The position numbers were made by a program, and so were the translations under genes. This document shows positions 21,161 to 31,200 of a stretch of DNA of 64,000 bases, one piece after another; the first letter of the stretch is position 1, and each line of letters begins with the position of its first letter. The stretch comes from Pseudoalteromonas rubra (lineage in GTDB: Bacteria > Pseudomonadota > Gammaproteobacteria > Enterobacterales > Alteromonadaceae), in NCBI RefSeq assembly GCF_005886805.2, contig NZ_CP045429.1:3318501-3382500 (forward strand). The letters run 5' to 3'. The notes beneath the pieces are model-generated. The model worked only from the letters and a program-made list of their open reading frames with translations, had not been told where the DNA came from and searched no databases.

Positions 21161-21500
21161 GTCTCAGGTAATCATTCGCAAAAATTGCCCCATTCTACCA
21201 CAAGCGTGCCAGGGGGCACTATGAGAGGCTGCGAGTTAACACAAGTTTGTGCCAGATCAAAGACGCTGGGATTTCAGATTTGTTTCTTGACAAAAATTAA
21301 CCAATCTTTCATAACTAAAGTGATGTTGTATAAATTTCATACTCACAGGCGTCGCCAGTGACCCCGTTTTTATGGTGATTACGCAGATTAGCCGCATCCG
21401 CTCATGATGTTACTAAGCTGTTATAAAAGACAAGGATTGCACCCGTGATCACCGGGCAACTTAGGCACGTCGGACAACAATCTTTTTTGAGGGGCTCGTT
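21161..21500. promoter_or_regulatory. Intergenic region with a candidate promoter for the Yip1-family gene
   Basis: This gap of 340 bases separates divergent miaE and the Yip1-family gene. On the plus strand TTGACA (21287-21292) and CATAAC (21310-21315), 17 bases apart, make a plausible sigma-70 promoter. It would leave a leader of about 180 bases before the ATG at 21501. I see no riboswitch-like structure that I can name in that leader. Confidence 0.4.
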
Positions 21501-22100
21501 ATGATTTTAAATCATCTGTGGGGCTTATATGCCCACCCAATTGAAGAGTGGCAAACCATAGACAACCGCCACGAAAGCGCTACCTACAGTCTATCTCACA
21601 TTGCCTTGATTGCCCTGATCCCAAGTTTAATGGGCTATTATTCTTCCGTTTATCTTGGCTGGAAAATAGGTACCGGAGATGCCGTTTTCCTTACTCATAA
21701 CAGTGCCGTATTGATTGGCATTGCGATGTATTTTGCTCTGATCATTGGTGTATTCGCACTGTCTTATCTGGCACACTGGATGGCCGTCACTTTTGGCGCT
21801 AAGCCAACCTACACACAAACGCTGGAACTGTCGGCGTATACTGCGACCCCCGTATTTATGTCGGCGTTTGCCGCCTTTTATCCGGAGTTATGGTTTGTGG
21901 TCTCGGTGGGTCTGGCGGCGCTTGCCTACTCAGTCTATCTACTCTATACCGGGGTACCTATTCTGATGCACATACCGGAAGAGCGTGGTTTTATCTACGC
22001 CAGCTCAGTGGTGACCTGTGGCCTGGTTTTATTGGTGATAATTCTGGCTGCAACCGCGATATTGTGGACGAATGGCATAATCAGTCCTACATTTACCTAG
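21501..22100 (+). CDS. Yip1-family inner-membrane protein
   Basis: A 199-residue integral membrane protein with about five hydrophobic spans (IALIALIPSLMGYYSS, IAMYFALIIGVFALSYL, TPVFMSAFAAFYP, FVVSVGLAALAYSVYLLY, VVTCGLVLLVIILAATAIL). The N-terminus, LWGLYAHPIEEWQTID, is typical of bacterial proteins carrying the Yip1 domain found in this order. The function is not known. The ATG follows GAGGGG. It is monocistronic, ending at a bidirectional terminator shared with purF. Confidence 0.8.
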   Translation: MILNHLWGLYAHPIEEWQTIDNRHESATYSLSHIALIALIPSLMGYYSSVYLGWKIGTGDAVFLTHNSAVLIGIAMYFALIIGVFALSYLAHWMAVTFGAKPTYTQTLELSAYTATPVFMSAFAAFYPELWFVVSVGLAALAYSVYLLYTGVPILMHIPEERGFIYASSVVTCGLVLLVIILAATAILWTNGIISPTFT

Positions 22101-22174
22101 GGAGCGCGCTTATGCCCCGCTAAGGTGTATAGGTCAGCTCGCTTCCTTTGCTTTTATCCTATAGAAATCTAACA

Positions 22175-22203
22175 AAAAGGGCCGCAATTGCGGCCCTTTT
22201 TTT
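22175..22203. terminator. Bidirectional terminator between the Yip1-family gene and purF
   Basis: AAAAGGGCCGCA and TGCGGCCCTTTT form a perfect palindrome-like stem with runs of A and T on either side, so it can stop transcription from both directions. Confidence 0.88.
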
Positions 22204-22220
22204 AAACCAATTTGGCTAGA

Positions 22221-23747
22221 TTACTCACCTTCACCAGTTTCCTGATTATGCAGCTCAAGACTAGCCGACATCGCTTTTTCACGTGTCGATTTTGCCGAGT
22301 CATTACGCAGTGCATCGATGCGGTTCAGGTAATCCTGATTGACGTCACCAGTGATGTACTGGCCGTCAAACACCGAGGTTTCAAAGCGTGTGATACCCGG
22401 ATTCTCAAGCGCAACCGCATCTTTCAGATCCGAAATAGACTGATAAATCAGGCCGTCTGAGCCGATACTGGCATTGATATCTTCCACGTCGCGGCCGTGC
22501 GCGATGAGTTCCGCTGCCGATGGCATGTCGATGCCATAGACATTCGGGAAACGTACTTCAGGGGCAGCCGATGCAAAGTACACATTTTTAGCGCCTGCAT
22601 CACGTGCCATTTCAACGATCTGTGCAGACGTGGTACCGCGTACGATAGAGTCATCCACCAGCAGTACATTTTTACCGGCAAACTCTCTGTCAATGGCATT
22701 AAGCTTACGACGTACCGACTTTTTCCGTTGCTCCTGACCAGGCATAATGAAAGTACGGCCAATGTAACGGTTTTTCACAAAGCCCTGACGATAAGGCAAG
22801 TCCAGTACGGATGCGATTTCAAGCGCGATATCACAAGATGTTTCTGGGATAGGAATGACTACGTCAATGTCTTTATCAGCCCACTCACGCTTAATTTTTT
22901 CACCCAGCTTAGTACCCATGTTGACGCGAGTCGCGTAAACCGACATGTTGTCGATGTTCGAGTCCGGACGTGCAAAGTAAACAAACTCAAAAATACACGG
23001 CGCGTGCATGGTTTTGTCAGCACAGATCTGCGAGTAGAACTGACCGTCTTCAGTCACATAGATGGCTTCACCCGGCGCAACGTCACGAACAAATTCAAAC
23101 CCGTCGATAGACAAGGCCACACTTTCGGATGCGAACATATACTCAACACCACGTTCCGTTTCGCGCTTACCAAATACCAATGGGCGAATACCGTGCGGGT
23201 CACGAAAAGCCAGAATACCATGACCAATGATCATCGCGATGGTCGCATAACCACCAGATGCCTGTTGGTTAACTTCGCTGATGGCGTTAAACATATCCGC
23301 CGCATCCAGCTTCATTTTATCGTTTCGACCTAACTCATAAGCCAGGATGTTCAGCAGCACTTCGGAGTCAGACGTTGTATTAACGTGACGACGTGCTTTA
23401 GTGAACAAACGCTCTTTTAGCTCTTCTGCATTGGTTAAATTACCGTTATGCGCCATCGCGATACCAAACGGTGAATTAACATAAAAAGGCTGTGCTTCTG
23501 CCGAACTGGAAGAACCCGCTGTAGGATAACGCACATGCCCGATGCCGATGTTACCCTGCAAACGCTTCATATGACGGGTATGAAACACGTCTTTTACCAG
23601 GCCATTGGCCTTGCGCAAGCTGAACGTATTGTTGTCAATGGTAATGATGCCGGCTGCATCTTGGCCACGGTGTTGCAAAACAGTTAAGCCGTCATAAATC
23701 GCCTGATTAACAGGAGATGTTCCGACTATCCCAACGATACCACACAT
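22221..23747 (-). CDS. purF: Amidophosphoribosyltransferase
   Basis: A 508-residue enzyme of the first committed step of purine synthesis, making 5-phosphoribosylamine from PRPP and glutamine. The N-terminal nucleophile Cys2 in MCGIVGIVG opens the glutaminase domain, with [23 protein letters not shown] and [14 protein letters not shown]. The PRPP loop [13 protein letters not shown] lies in the phosphoribosyltransferase half. The start follows GAGGAAA. It closes the minus-strand run that includes cvpA, the standard cvpA-purF arrangement. Confidence 0.97.
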   Translation of the reverse strand: MCGIVGIVGTSPVNQAIYDGLTVLQHRGQDAAGIITIDNNTFSLRKANGLVKDVFHTRHMKRLQGNIGIGHVRYPTAGSSSSAEAQPFYVNSPFGIAMAHNGNLTNAEELKERLFTKARRHVNTTSDSEVLLNILAYELGRNDKMKLDAADMFNAISEVNQQASGGYATIAMIIGHGILAFRDPHGIRPLVFGKRETERGVEYMFASESVALSIDGFEFVRDVAPGEAIYVTEDGQFYSQICADKTMHAPCIFEFVYFARPDSNIDNMSVYATRVNMGTKLGEKIKREWADKDIDVVIPIPETSCDIALEIASVLDLPYRQGFVKNRYIGRTFIMPGQEQRKKSVRRKLNAIDREFAGKNVLLVDDSIVRGTTSAQIVEMARDAGAKNVYFASAAPEVRFPNVYGIDMPSAAELIAHGRDVEDINASIGSDGLIYQSISDLKDAVALENPGITRFETSVFDGQYITGDVNQDYLNRIDALRNDSAKSTREKAMSASLELHNQETGEGE

Positions 23748-23765
23748 TAAAAATTTCCTCGCCGA

Positions 23766-24260
23766 TTAACGGTTTGCTGAATTCAAAAAGCTTGAGTTAT
23801 GCTCTAGATAGGAAAAAAACCATTCTATTACAAAGCCAAATTCAGGGATTACTTGGGATGCCTGCCACCACGATGTATCGGGGGCTTTGGTGAAGGCATC
23901 CAGAAAAAACAACGTGGCGCTAACGACCAGCACGCCCCGCATCGCACCGAACACAATGCCAACCAGGCGATCGGTACCAGACAAGCCCGTACGCTGTACG
24001 AGTTCACCTAAGATATAATTGACAAACCCACCTAACACAAGTGTCGCAATGAAAAGTATGGCGATTGCGGCGGCATTTCTTAAAAGGGGTTCTGAAATGA
24101 AGGTCAGGAAGGTTGCAAGATATTGGTAAAATAAGCTGGATATGAAAAAGGCACCGATCCAAACCACGAGTGACATGGTTTCTTTTACAAAACCTCTCAT
24201 CAGGCCAAACACTGTCGAAATACCGACAATTGCAAAGATGGCGTAATCAACCCAGATCAT
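23766..24260 (-). CDS. cvpA: CvpA family membrane protein
   Basis: About 164 residues with four membrane spans, starting [15 protein letters not shown] as in other CvpA proteins; a TTG nine bases upstream is the alternative. The conserved [20 protein letters not shown] segment is present. CvpA is needed for colicin V export and has been tied to envelope stress tolerance in several gammaproteobacteria, but its molecular activity is unknown. It lies 18 bases upstream of purF. Confidence 0.92.
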   Translation of the reverse strand: MIWVDYAIFAIVGISTVFGLMRGFVKETMSLVVWIGAFFISSLFYQYLATFLTFISEPLLRNAAAIAILFIATLVLGGFVNYILGELVQRTGLSGTDRLVGIVFGAMRGVLVVSATLFFLDAFTKAPDTSWWQASQVIPEFGFVIEWFFSYLEHNSSFLNSANR

Positions 24261-24321
24261 ATAAACCAATAAGTCGTTAATTTGGGGCGCATTCTATAAG
24301 ACACGCCCACCAATTACCAGA

Positions 24322-25020
24322 TCATTTTACCACGGTAAATTGAGTCAGGCGGCCGTTCAACTTAGTTAATTTCTTTAATTCTGGGAGCTTAGCTTCGAGT
24401 TTTGCTTTATTTAAATCTGGTCCGACAAACACTTTAGTTAAGGTCCCATTAGGCGTTTTCACCGGGCGGGTAAAGGTCTTGAAACCATTTTGGGTAAGCT
24501 TTTTCGTCAATGCGTCGACATTGGACTTATGAGAGAAGCTGCCTAACTGGATCACATAGGCCATTTGCGTAAAGTTAGAGGACTCAGGACGCTTTAACGG
24601 CTCGCTTTTTACCTCAGGTGCGGCTGTTGGCGGCGGACTTGATTCAGCTGCTGGAGCAGTCGGCTCAGGCTGCACAGTGTCTTCTCTCGCAACTGCCGTT
24701 TGGTCACTCTCAGAGTTATTTGTTTGCGTGTTTTCGGACACTTCCTCGCTCGATTCAGGCAAAGATAAATCAGTACTTAACTTGGCATCATCCGCTTTGA
24801 TGTCTTCAACCGTTTCTGCCATCGGCTCAGTGCTTAGTGATGCACGTTCATCGACCCGTGTTTTTAACTCTATGGTCGAGAACTCAGGACGTTCCGGGAT
24901 AGGCTTAAATCCCTCCTTATAATGGACTTTTTCGCCATCCAGAATATTGGGTATAAACACCACCGCTGCAATCACAACAATGCTGGTGCCGACCAGTCGG
25001 TTAATAAATCCTGAGTTCAC
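24322..25020 (-). CDS. dedD: DedD-type SPOR-domain cell division protein
   Basis: A 232-residue bitopic membrane protein starting at GTG. An N-terminal membrane span (LVGTSIVVIAAVVFIPNIL) is followed by a long Pro/Glu/Ser-rich linker (about residues 60-150) and a C-terminal SPOR domain beginning AYVIQLGSFSHKSNVDALTK. SPOR domains bind glycan strands lacking stem peptides at the septum, which recruits the protein to the division site. Its place between folC and cvpA matches dedD elsewhere. Confidence 0.9.
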   Translation of the reverse strand: MNSGFINRLVGTSIVVIAAVVFIPNILDGEKVHYKEGFKPIPERPEFSTIELKTRVDERASLSTEPMAETVEDIKADDAKLSTDLSLPESSEEVSENTQTNNSESDQTAVAREDTVQPEPTAPAAESSPPPTAAPEVKSEPLKRPESSNFTQMAYVIQLGSFSHKSNVDALTKKLTQNGFKTFTRPVKTPNGTLTKVFVGPDLNKAKLEAKLPELKKLTKLNGRLTQFTVVK

Positions 25021-25032
25021 AACTATTGCTCT

Positions 25033-26295
25033 CTACTGTTCAAAGTACTGCATGGCCGCAGCCACAGTCACAAATGAGCCAAATACAATCAGTGCCGTGT
25101 CCTGATGTTGCTGAGGAAGCAGACTTTGCAGGGCCGAGTCGACACTCGGGAATACCTGACTGTGTTCACTATGCGCTGCAGGCAACAAGGTCAGTAATTG
25201 CTCAGCTTGCTCGCCACGGGGGCCTTCCAACGACGCACAGCTCCATTTTTCAACCACATCTGACAGGGCATCAATCACGCTCGCTTTATCCTTATCAGCA
25301 AGCATAGCGACTAAGGCATGAATTTTAAAGCCCTGATTTTTCAAACGCATTAATTGCGTTCTCAGGTAACGGGCCGATTCCGGGTTATGTGCCACATCGG
25401 TGTAAATCAAGGGTTGCTGGCTAAGCTGCATAAACCGCCCTTCGACTTGTAACGCATCCAAAGTTTGCTTTACAAGCTCGGCATCGGGCAATAAATTAAG
25501 CCTGGCAAGGACGGTTAATGCTGTTGCGACGTTTTGTGCAGGAATGGCAGGCTGCGCCAATGTCAGGTCGTGCTCACCATATTGCCAACGTAACCCATCG
25601 GGCAAGGGCGTAAAGTGGAAATCGCGTTTTGACAGAATAAGTTCAGCGTTAATTTCCTCACCATAGTCCGTCACCGTATGCGGAATGTTCAGGTCACCTA
25701 CAATTGCAGGCGTGCCTGTGCGGAAAATACCCGCTTTGTCATAGCCCACGAGCTCACGTGTATCACCCAGGTACTCTTTATGATCGAGATCTATGGTGGT
25801 GATCACACTGGCATAAGGTGTAACAATATTGGTGGCATCAAAACGCCCACCCAAACCCACTTCAAGGAGCACGTAATCCACTGCGTGCTGCTTAAACAGC
25901 CATAATGCTCCCAATGTGCCGTACTCAAAGAACGTCAGCTCAACCTCTCCACGACCCTGATCCAATGCATAGAAGGCATCAACATGTGACTGATCAGGTA
26001 AGGTGTTACCATTGATCCGAACGCGCTCGTTATAGTGGATTAAGTGCGGGGAGGCATACGTACCAACACTATAACCTTGTGCCAGCAACATGGCTTCAAG
26101 GCAACGCGCCGTGGTGCCCTTGCCATTGGTGCCACCAATGAGAATGATTTTACTGCTGCTATTGAGCAGATCGATATTGTTGGCAGCCTGCGCTACGCGC
26201 TCCAGGCCCATTGCAATGTTGGCGGGATGTAACTGCTCTAAATAACAAAGCCAATCATTTAGAGTCGATGATTGGCTTGGTGTGGTCTTTGACAT
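25033..26295 (-). CDS. folC: Bifunctional folylpolyglutamate synthase / dihydrofolate synthase
   Basis: A 420-residue Mur-ligase-type enzyme that adds glutamate to dihydropteroate and to folates. The ATP loop ILIGGTNGKGTTARCLEAML, the YASPHLIHYNERVRING motif, the TNIVTP segment and YTDVAHNPESARYL of the C-terminal ligase domain are all visible. The length is normal. It lies between accD and dedD as in E. coli, with 12 bases to dedD, consistent with one transcript. Confidence 0.95.
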   Translation of the reverse strand: MSKTTPSQSSTLNDWLCYLEQLHPANIAMGLERVAQAANNIDLLNSSSKIILIGGTNGKGTTARCLEAMLLAQGYSVGTYASPHLIHYNERVRINGNTLPDQSHVDAFYALDQGRGEVELTFFEYGTLGALWLFKQHAVDYVLLEVGLGGRFDATNIVTPYASVITTIDLDHKEYLGDTRELVGYDKAGIFRTGTPAIVGDLNIPHTVTDYGEEINAELILSKRDFHFTPLPDGLRWQYGEHDLTLAQPAIPAQNVATALTVLARLNLLPDAELVKQTLDALQVEGRFMQLSQQPLIYTDVAHNPESARYLRTQLMRLKNQGFKIHALVAMLADKDKASVIDALSDVVEKWSCASLEGPRGEQAEQLLTLLPAAHSEHSQVFPSVDSALQSLLPQQHQDTALIVFGSFVTVAAAMQYFEQ

Positions 26296-26316
26296 AGTGC
26301 GCTCAAATTAAAAAAT

Positions 26317-27192
26317 TTACGCTACTCTATGCTCTTGTTCTGTAGAAGGCAAGTTCATGAACTTGGCCAGAATACGTGCCAGTGAGTCACGCATTTCACG
26401 ACGGTCGATGATCATGTCGACAGCACCGTGCTCCAGCAGGAATTCGCTGCGCTGGAAACCTTCAGGTAGAGTTTCACGTACCGTTTGCTCGATAACGCGA
26501 GGGCCCGCAAAACCAATCAATGCTTTAGGTTCAGCCACGTTGATGTCGCCCAGCATAGCCAGTGACGCGGATACACCACCCATAGTCGGGTCAGTCATGA
26601 CTGAAATAAACGGTAAGCCACGCTCACTCATCTTAGCCAAAGCTGCACTGGTTTTAGCCATCTGCATCAACGACATCAGAGCTTCCTGCATACGTGCACC
26701 ACCTGACGCTGAAAAACAAACCAGCGGCATATTATGCTCAAGACACTCGTTCACAGCATCGACGAAGCGGGCACCAACAACAGAGGCCATTGATCCACCC
26801 ATAAATGAAAACTCAAACGCGACGGCAGCAACCGGGATACCTTTAAGGGTACCTTTCATGGCCACCAGGGCATCTTTCTCGCCACTGACTTTTTGTGCCG
26901 AAGTAATACGATCTGAGTACTTTTTCGAATCTTTAAACTTGAGTACGTCCTTTGGTTCGTGCTGCGTACCCAGCTCGACGCGACCACCATCGTCTAAGAA
27001 ACTCTCCAGACGCTTACGCGCACTGATCCGCATGTGATGATCACACTTAGGACAAACATGTAGTGACTTTTCCAACTCCGCTTTGTACAGGATTGAATCG
27101 CAGTCTGTACATTTTGCCCAAACGCCTTCAGGGATCTCTTTTTTGCCCGTCGATTTAGCCGTTTTAGGTAAGATTTTTTCTAACCAACTCAT
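26317..27192 (-). CDS. accD: Acetyl-CoA carboxylase carboxyltransferase beta subunit
   Basis: About 291 residues, starting [10 protein letters not shown]; an upstream TTG adds two residues only. AccD joins AccA in the carboxyltransferase that makes malonyl-CoA for fatty acid synthesis. The N-terminal zinc ribbon is [13 protein letters not shown] then [11 protein letters not shown]. The crotonase-like core has [20 protein letters not shown] and [15 protein letters not shown]. It follows truA after about 165 bases, which probably hold its own promoter. Confidence 0.97.
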   Translation of the reverse strand: MSWLEKILPKTAKSTGKKEIPEGVWAKCTDCDSILYKAELEKSLHVCPKCDHHMRISARKRLESFLDDGGRVELGTQHEPKDVLKFKDSKKYSDRITSAQKVSGEKDALVAMKGTLKGIPVAAVAFEFSFMGGSMASVVGARFVDAVNECLEHNMPLVCFSASGGARMQEALMSLMQMAKTSAALAKMSERGLPFISVMTDPTMGGVSASLAMLGDINVAEPKALIGFAGPRVIEQTVRETLPEGFQRSEFLLEHGAVDMIIDRREMRDSLARILAKFMNLPSTEQEHRVA

Positions 27193-27358
27193 TTGCAACT
27201 CTCTTAGTGCTCAGTCTGTGTCGCTCTCTGCAGATAGCAGATATATTTTCTCAATTAAAACATGATTAAGACATCAGTGATATAAAAAACTGGTCTTAGT
27301 TGTATCAAATGATTAAGACGCTCGCGCTCAGTTTTGCTTTAGTCAATATTTAACTAAA

Positions 27359-28156
27359 TTAACGAATAGTCACATCTGGTAAGAACAGCGGCCCGGCAGG
27401 CGTTGACGGGACCTGCCAACGTTCAGGGTAATCTACATCGACCAGGTACAAGCCATTCGGTTTCGCAGTCGCACTGGCCTGAGTACGGTCTTTAATACGT
27501 AATAACTCGGCCATCCACTCTGGCGGGTATTTGCCCACCCCAATATCCATCAAACATCCCGTGATATTGCGCACCATGTGATGCAAAAACGCATTGGCTT
27601 TAACATCAATAACAATATAGTCGCCAAACCGATCGACCTGTAAATGATGAATATTACGACACGGCGAATTTGATTGGCAATGCACTGCCCGAAAAGAGGA
27701 GAAATCATGCTCACCAATCATTACAGGGCAAGCTGCCTGCATAAGCTCTGCATTCAGCGGGTGGTAGTAATGGGTCACGCCACTGCGTAAAATGCCCGGA
27801 CGATTGACACTGTTGTAAATCACATAACGATAGCGTCTGGCCGTTGCACTAAAACGGGCACTGAACTCTTCATGGACCGGTGTGGCGTAGCGCACAGCAA
27901 TGTCGTCAGGTAGTTGAGAGTTCACTCCGAGTGTGAATGCTTTCATATCCCTTTCAGCATGGGTATCGAAATGGATGACCTGACCAGTGGCATGCACACC
28001 CGCATCGGTTCGCCCGGCACAGACCACGTCAACCTTGTGATTACAAATGTTAGACAGGGCTGTTTCCAGCTCCTCCTGAACACTATTTACATTGCACTGA
28101 CGTTGCCAGCCACTATAATTTCCGCCATTGTATTCAATCCCCAAAGCTACACGCAT
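27359..28156 (-). CDS. truA: tRNA pseudouridine(38-40) synthase
   Basis: A 265-residue pseudouridine synthase modifying U38-U40 of the tRNA anticodon arm. The catalytic Asp lies in [20 protein letters not shown], and [11 protein letters not shown] and [11 protein letters not shown] are typical family segments. It follows fimV after 94 bases, in the usual fimV/usg-truA order, and is followed by accD. Confidence 0.95.
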   Translation of the reverse strand: MRVALGIEYNGGNYSGWQRQCNVNSVQEELETALSNICNHKVDVVCAGRTDAGVHATGQVIHFDTHAERDMKAFTLGVNSQLPDDIAVRYATPVHEEFSARFSATARRYRYVIYNSVNRPGILRSGVTHYYHPLNAELMQAACPVMIGEHDFSSFRAVHCQSNSPCRNIHHLQVDRFGDYIVIDVKANAFLHHMVRNITGCLMDIGVGKYPPEWMAELLRIKDRTQASATAKPNGLYLVDVDYPERWQVPSTPAGPLFLPDVTIR

Positions 28157-28250
28157 AAACTACTCAAACTCTCATTTCGAACTTAGCCGCGCATTTTATG
28201 CGATCGCCGCCGATAATACCAACTTCATCGTCCCACTCGTGGCAAACGAC

Positions 28251-31200
28251 TTATTTGATCTGCTGTTGGAGTGCCAGCGCTTCAGCCTGTACCGACTCAG
28301 GCCCATCAGAAAGAATTTCCTCGACCGCGTTTTGCGCTGAATCAAAATCACCAATTTCAATGTAGGCACGAACCAGGTCGAGCTTGGCAGCATAACCATC
28401 TTCTTCCAGATCAACATCGGTGGCATTTTCACCGGCTAGTAGCTCTTCAAAGTCCCCCAATCCCACATCCATATCCGGAGATTGATAAGGCTCTTCCTGT
28501 GCAGGTTCATCTTCGCTTTGTGAAAGCAAATCGTCTATCTCCAGGAAGTCCCCTTCTGCCGCAGCCGTTTCGGTGTCGACGAAATCACTGTCGGCTGGTT
28601 CATCGATATTCTCAATTTCCAGATCCTGTGCCAACTCTTCACTCAGTAACGCGTCAAAATCCAGCTCTGGTTCTTCTGACAAGGCCACTTCGGAGGTATC
28701 CGGTTCTGCCGATTCATCGAGTAAGGCACTGAAATCAGTGTCATTGAGCTCTGCAAGAAACTCATCTTCGATGGCCGCTTCGTCAATATTAATTTCGGGC
28801 TCAGGCGTTTCTTCTGTATCATCCTCGTCGGCCAGCTCTCCAAGCTCATCCAAAAATGCCTCAGGCTCTTGTGCGAGTGCCGGTTCTTCAGACGCTTCGG
28901 CTTCTTCTGGGTTGCTTTGGGCCAGTTCGGCTAAATCGTCATCCGTGAGCATCAGATCGGATAAATTATCCTCCAAATCTTCAAGTTCCAGTTCCCCTTC
29001 CGGCTCCGACGCCATGGCACTGAGCGCATCTTCTTCATTGAATTCAGGGAAGTCTTCTTCTGCCAGCACATCATTCGCAAGCTCCGCTTCTTCTGAGAGG
29101 GTCTCTTCTGCCGCTGCGGGCTCAGCCTCCATCGCTTCTAGCGCATCGTCTTCTTCGAATGCCGGGAAGTCTTCGTCTGCCAGCATGTCATCCGCTAACA
29201 ACTCTTCTGCTTCGACTTCTTCTGAAAGAGCCTCTTCTGCCGCTGCTGGCTCGGCCTCCATCGCTTCAAGGGCATCGTCTTCTTCGAATGCCGGGAGGTC
29301 TTCGTCTGCCAACGTGTCATCCGCTAGCAATTCTTCTGGTGTTTCAACTTCTTCTGAAGGAGCCTCTTCTGCCGCTGCTGGCTCAGCCTCCGTTGCTTCT
29401 AGCGCATCGTCTTCTTCGAATGCCGGGAAGTCTTCGTCTGCCAGCGTGTCATCCGCAAGCTCCTCCGCTGCTGGCTCGGCCTCAATCGCTTCAAGGGCAT
29501 CGTCTTCTTCGAATGCCGGGAAATCTTCGTCTGCCAACGTGTCTTCCGCTAGCAACTCTTCTTCTGCTTCGACTTCTTCTGAAAGCGCTTCTCCTGCCGT
29601 TGCTGGCTCAGCCTCCATTGCTTCTAGCGCATCGCCTTCTTCAAACGACGGGAAATCTCCGTCTGCCAGCGCATCATCCGCTAGCTCCGCTTCTTCTGCT
29701 TCGACTTCTTCTGAGAGGGTCTCTTCTGCCGCTGCGGGCTCAGCCTCCACCGCTTCTAGCGCATCGTCTTCTTCGAATGCCGGGAAGTCTTCGTCTGCCA
29801 GCGTATCATCCGCTAGCAACTCTTCTGGTGTTTCAGCTTCTTCTGAAGATACTTCTTCAGCCTCTGGCTCCGCCGCTGCTGGCTCTGCCTCCATCGCTTC
29901 TAGCGCATCGTCTTCTTCTAATGCCGGGAAGTCTTCCTCTTCCAGCGCGTCATCCGCCAGCAACTCTTCTGGTGTTTCGGCTGCTTCTGAAAGCGCTTCT
30001 TCTGCCGTTGCTGGCTCAGCCTCCATCGCTTCTAGCGCATCGTCTTCTTCTAATGCCGGGAAGTCTTCGTCTGCCAGCGTGTCATCTGCTAGCAACTCTT
30101 CTGATGTTTCAACTTCTTCTGAAGGAGCTTCTTCTGCCGTTGCTGGCTCAGCCTCCATTGCTTCTAGCGCATCGCCTTCTTCAAACGACGGGAAATCTCC
30201 GTCTGCCAGCGCATCATCCGCTAGCTCCGCTTCTTCTGCTTCGACTTTTTCTAAAGGTACCGCTTCTGCCTCGGGCTCCGCCGCTGCTGGCTCGGCCTCC
30301 ATCGCTTCAAGGGCATCGTCTTCTTCGAATGCCGGGAATTCTTCATCTGCCAGCGCCTCATCCGCTAACAGCTCTTCTTGTGCTTCGATCTCTTCTGCTA
30401 GTGTGTCTTCTGCCGCAGATGGCTCTGCTTCCATCGCTTCAAGGGCGTCGCTCTCTTCGAATGCCGGGAGGTCTTCATCCGCCAGCACGTCATCCGCTAG
30501 CTCCGCTTGTTCTGCTTCGACTGCTTCTGAAGGGGCCTCTTCTGCCTCCGGCTCCGCCGCTGCTGGTTCAGCCTCCATTGCTTCGAGCGCTTCGCCTTCG
30601 TCAAACGCCGGGAAGTCTTCATCTGCCAGCGCCTCATCCATTAAATCGTCAGCCAGTGAGGTGTCTTCCCCTACACTCTCTGCGGCTGGGTCCACACTCT
30701 GCTCATTATCCCCTTCCAGCTCTATTTCGAAATCGGGTCCATCCAGATCATCAAAGTCACCACCGAAATCCAGTAAATCATCACCATCTTCGTCCAGTTC
30801 ATCATCGAGTAAACCAGCTGTTTCATCTTGCTCCAGACTTTGCGCGAGTGCTCTTTCAGTCTCACTGACTGCCGACTCAAGGTCATCATCCAGAGAAATC
30901 ACTTCCTCTTCTGATTCGTCCATCTGCAATTCAGGATAACTGCTCAGTTCTTCGCTGGGTGTGACGGGATCAAGTTCGGTGAGCTCTTCATCTTCGGACA
31001 AGTCTATATCTTCGTCGGCGAGTGGATCATCACCAAGGTCAATCTCTACGTCGTTGTCCAGCGCGGTGTCAAAGTCATCCGTTTCAGCTTCGAGCGCTTC
31101 CAGTAAGTCATCAACATTTTGCAACTGAGGCGGCGCCTGAGTTTCAGCTTCTTCTGATGGGTGCACCAACTCCTCGGCAAACTCATCAAGTAACTCATCT

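Noticed and set aside
22497..23333. A 278-codon frame antisense to purF
   Set aside because: It lies wholly inside purF, whose motifs run end to end; the antisense product has no family features.
26357..27037. A 226-codon frame antisense to accD
   Set aside because: It lies inside accD and is rich in Ser, Arg and Pro, as expected of a complement frame.
28573..30939. A 788-codon open frame, Ser/Ala-rich, antisense to fimV
   Set aside because: It mirrors the repetitive acidic codons of fimV (GAA/GAT/GCA read backwards give Ser, Ala and Ser). It has no domain, and the sense protein has clear FimV ends and membrane topology.
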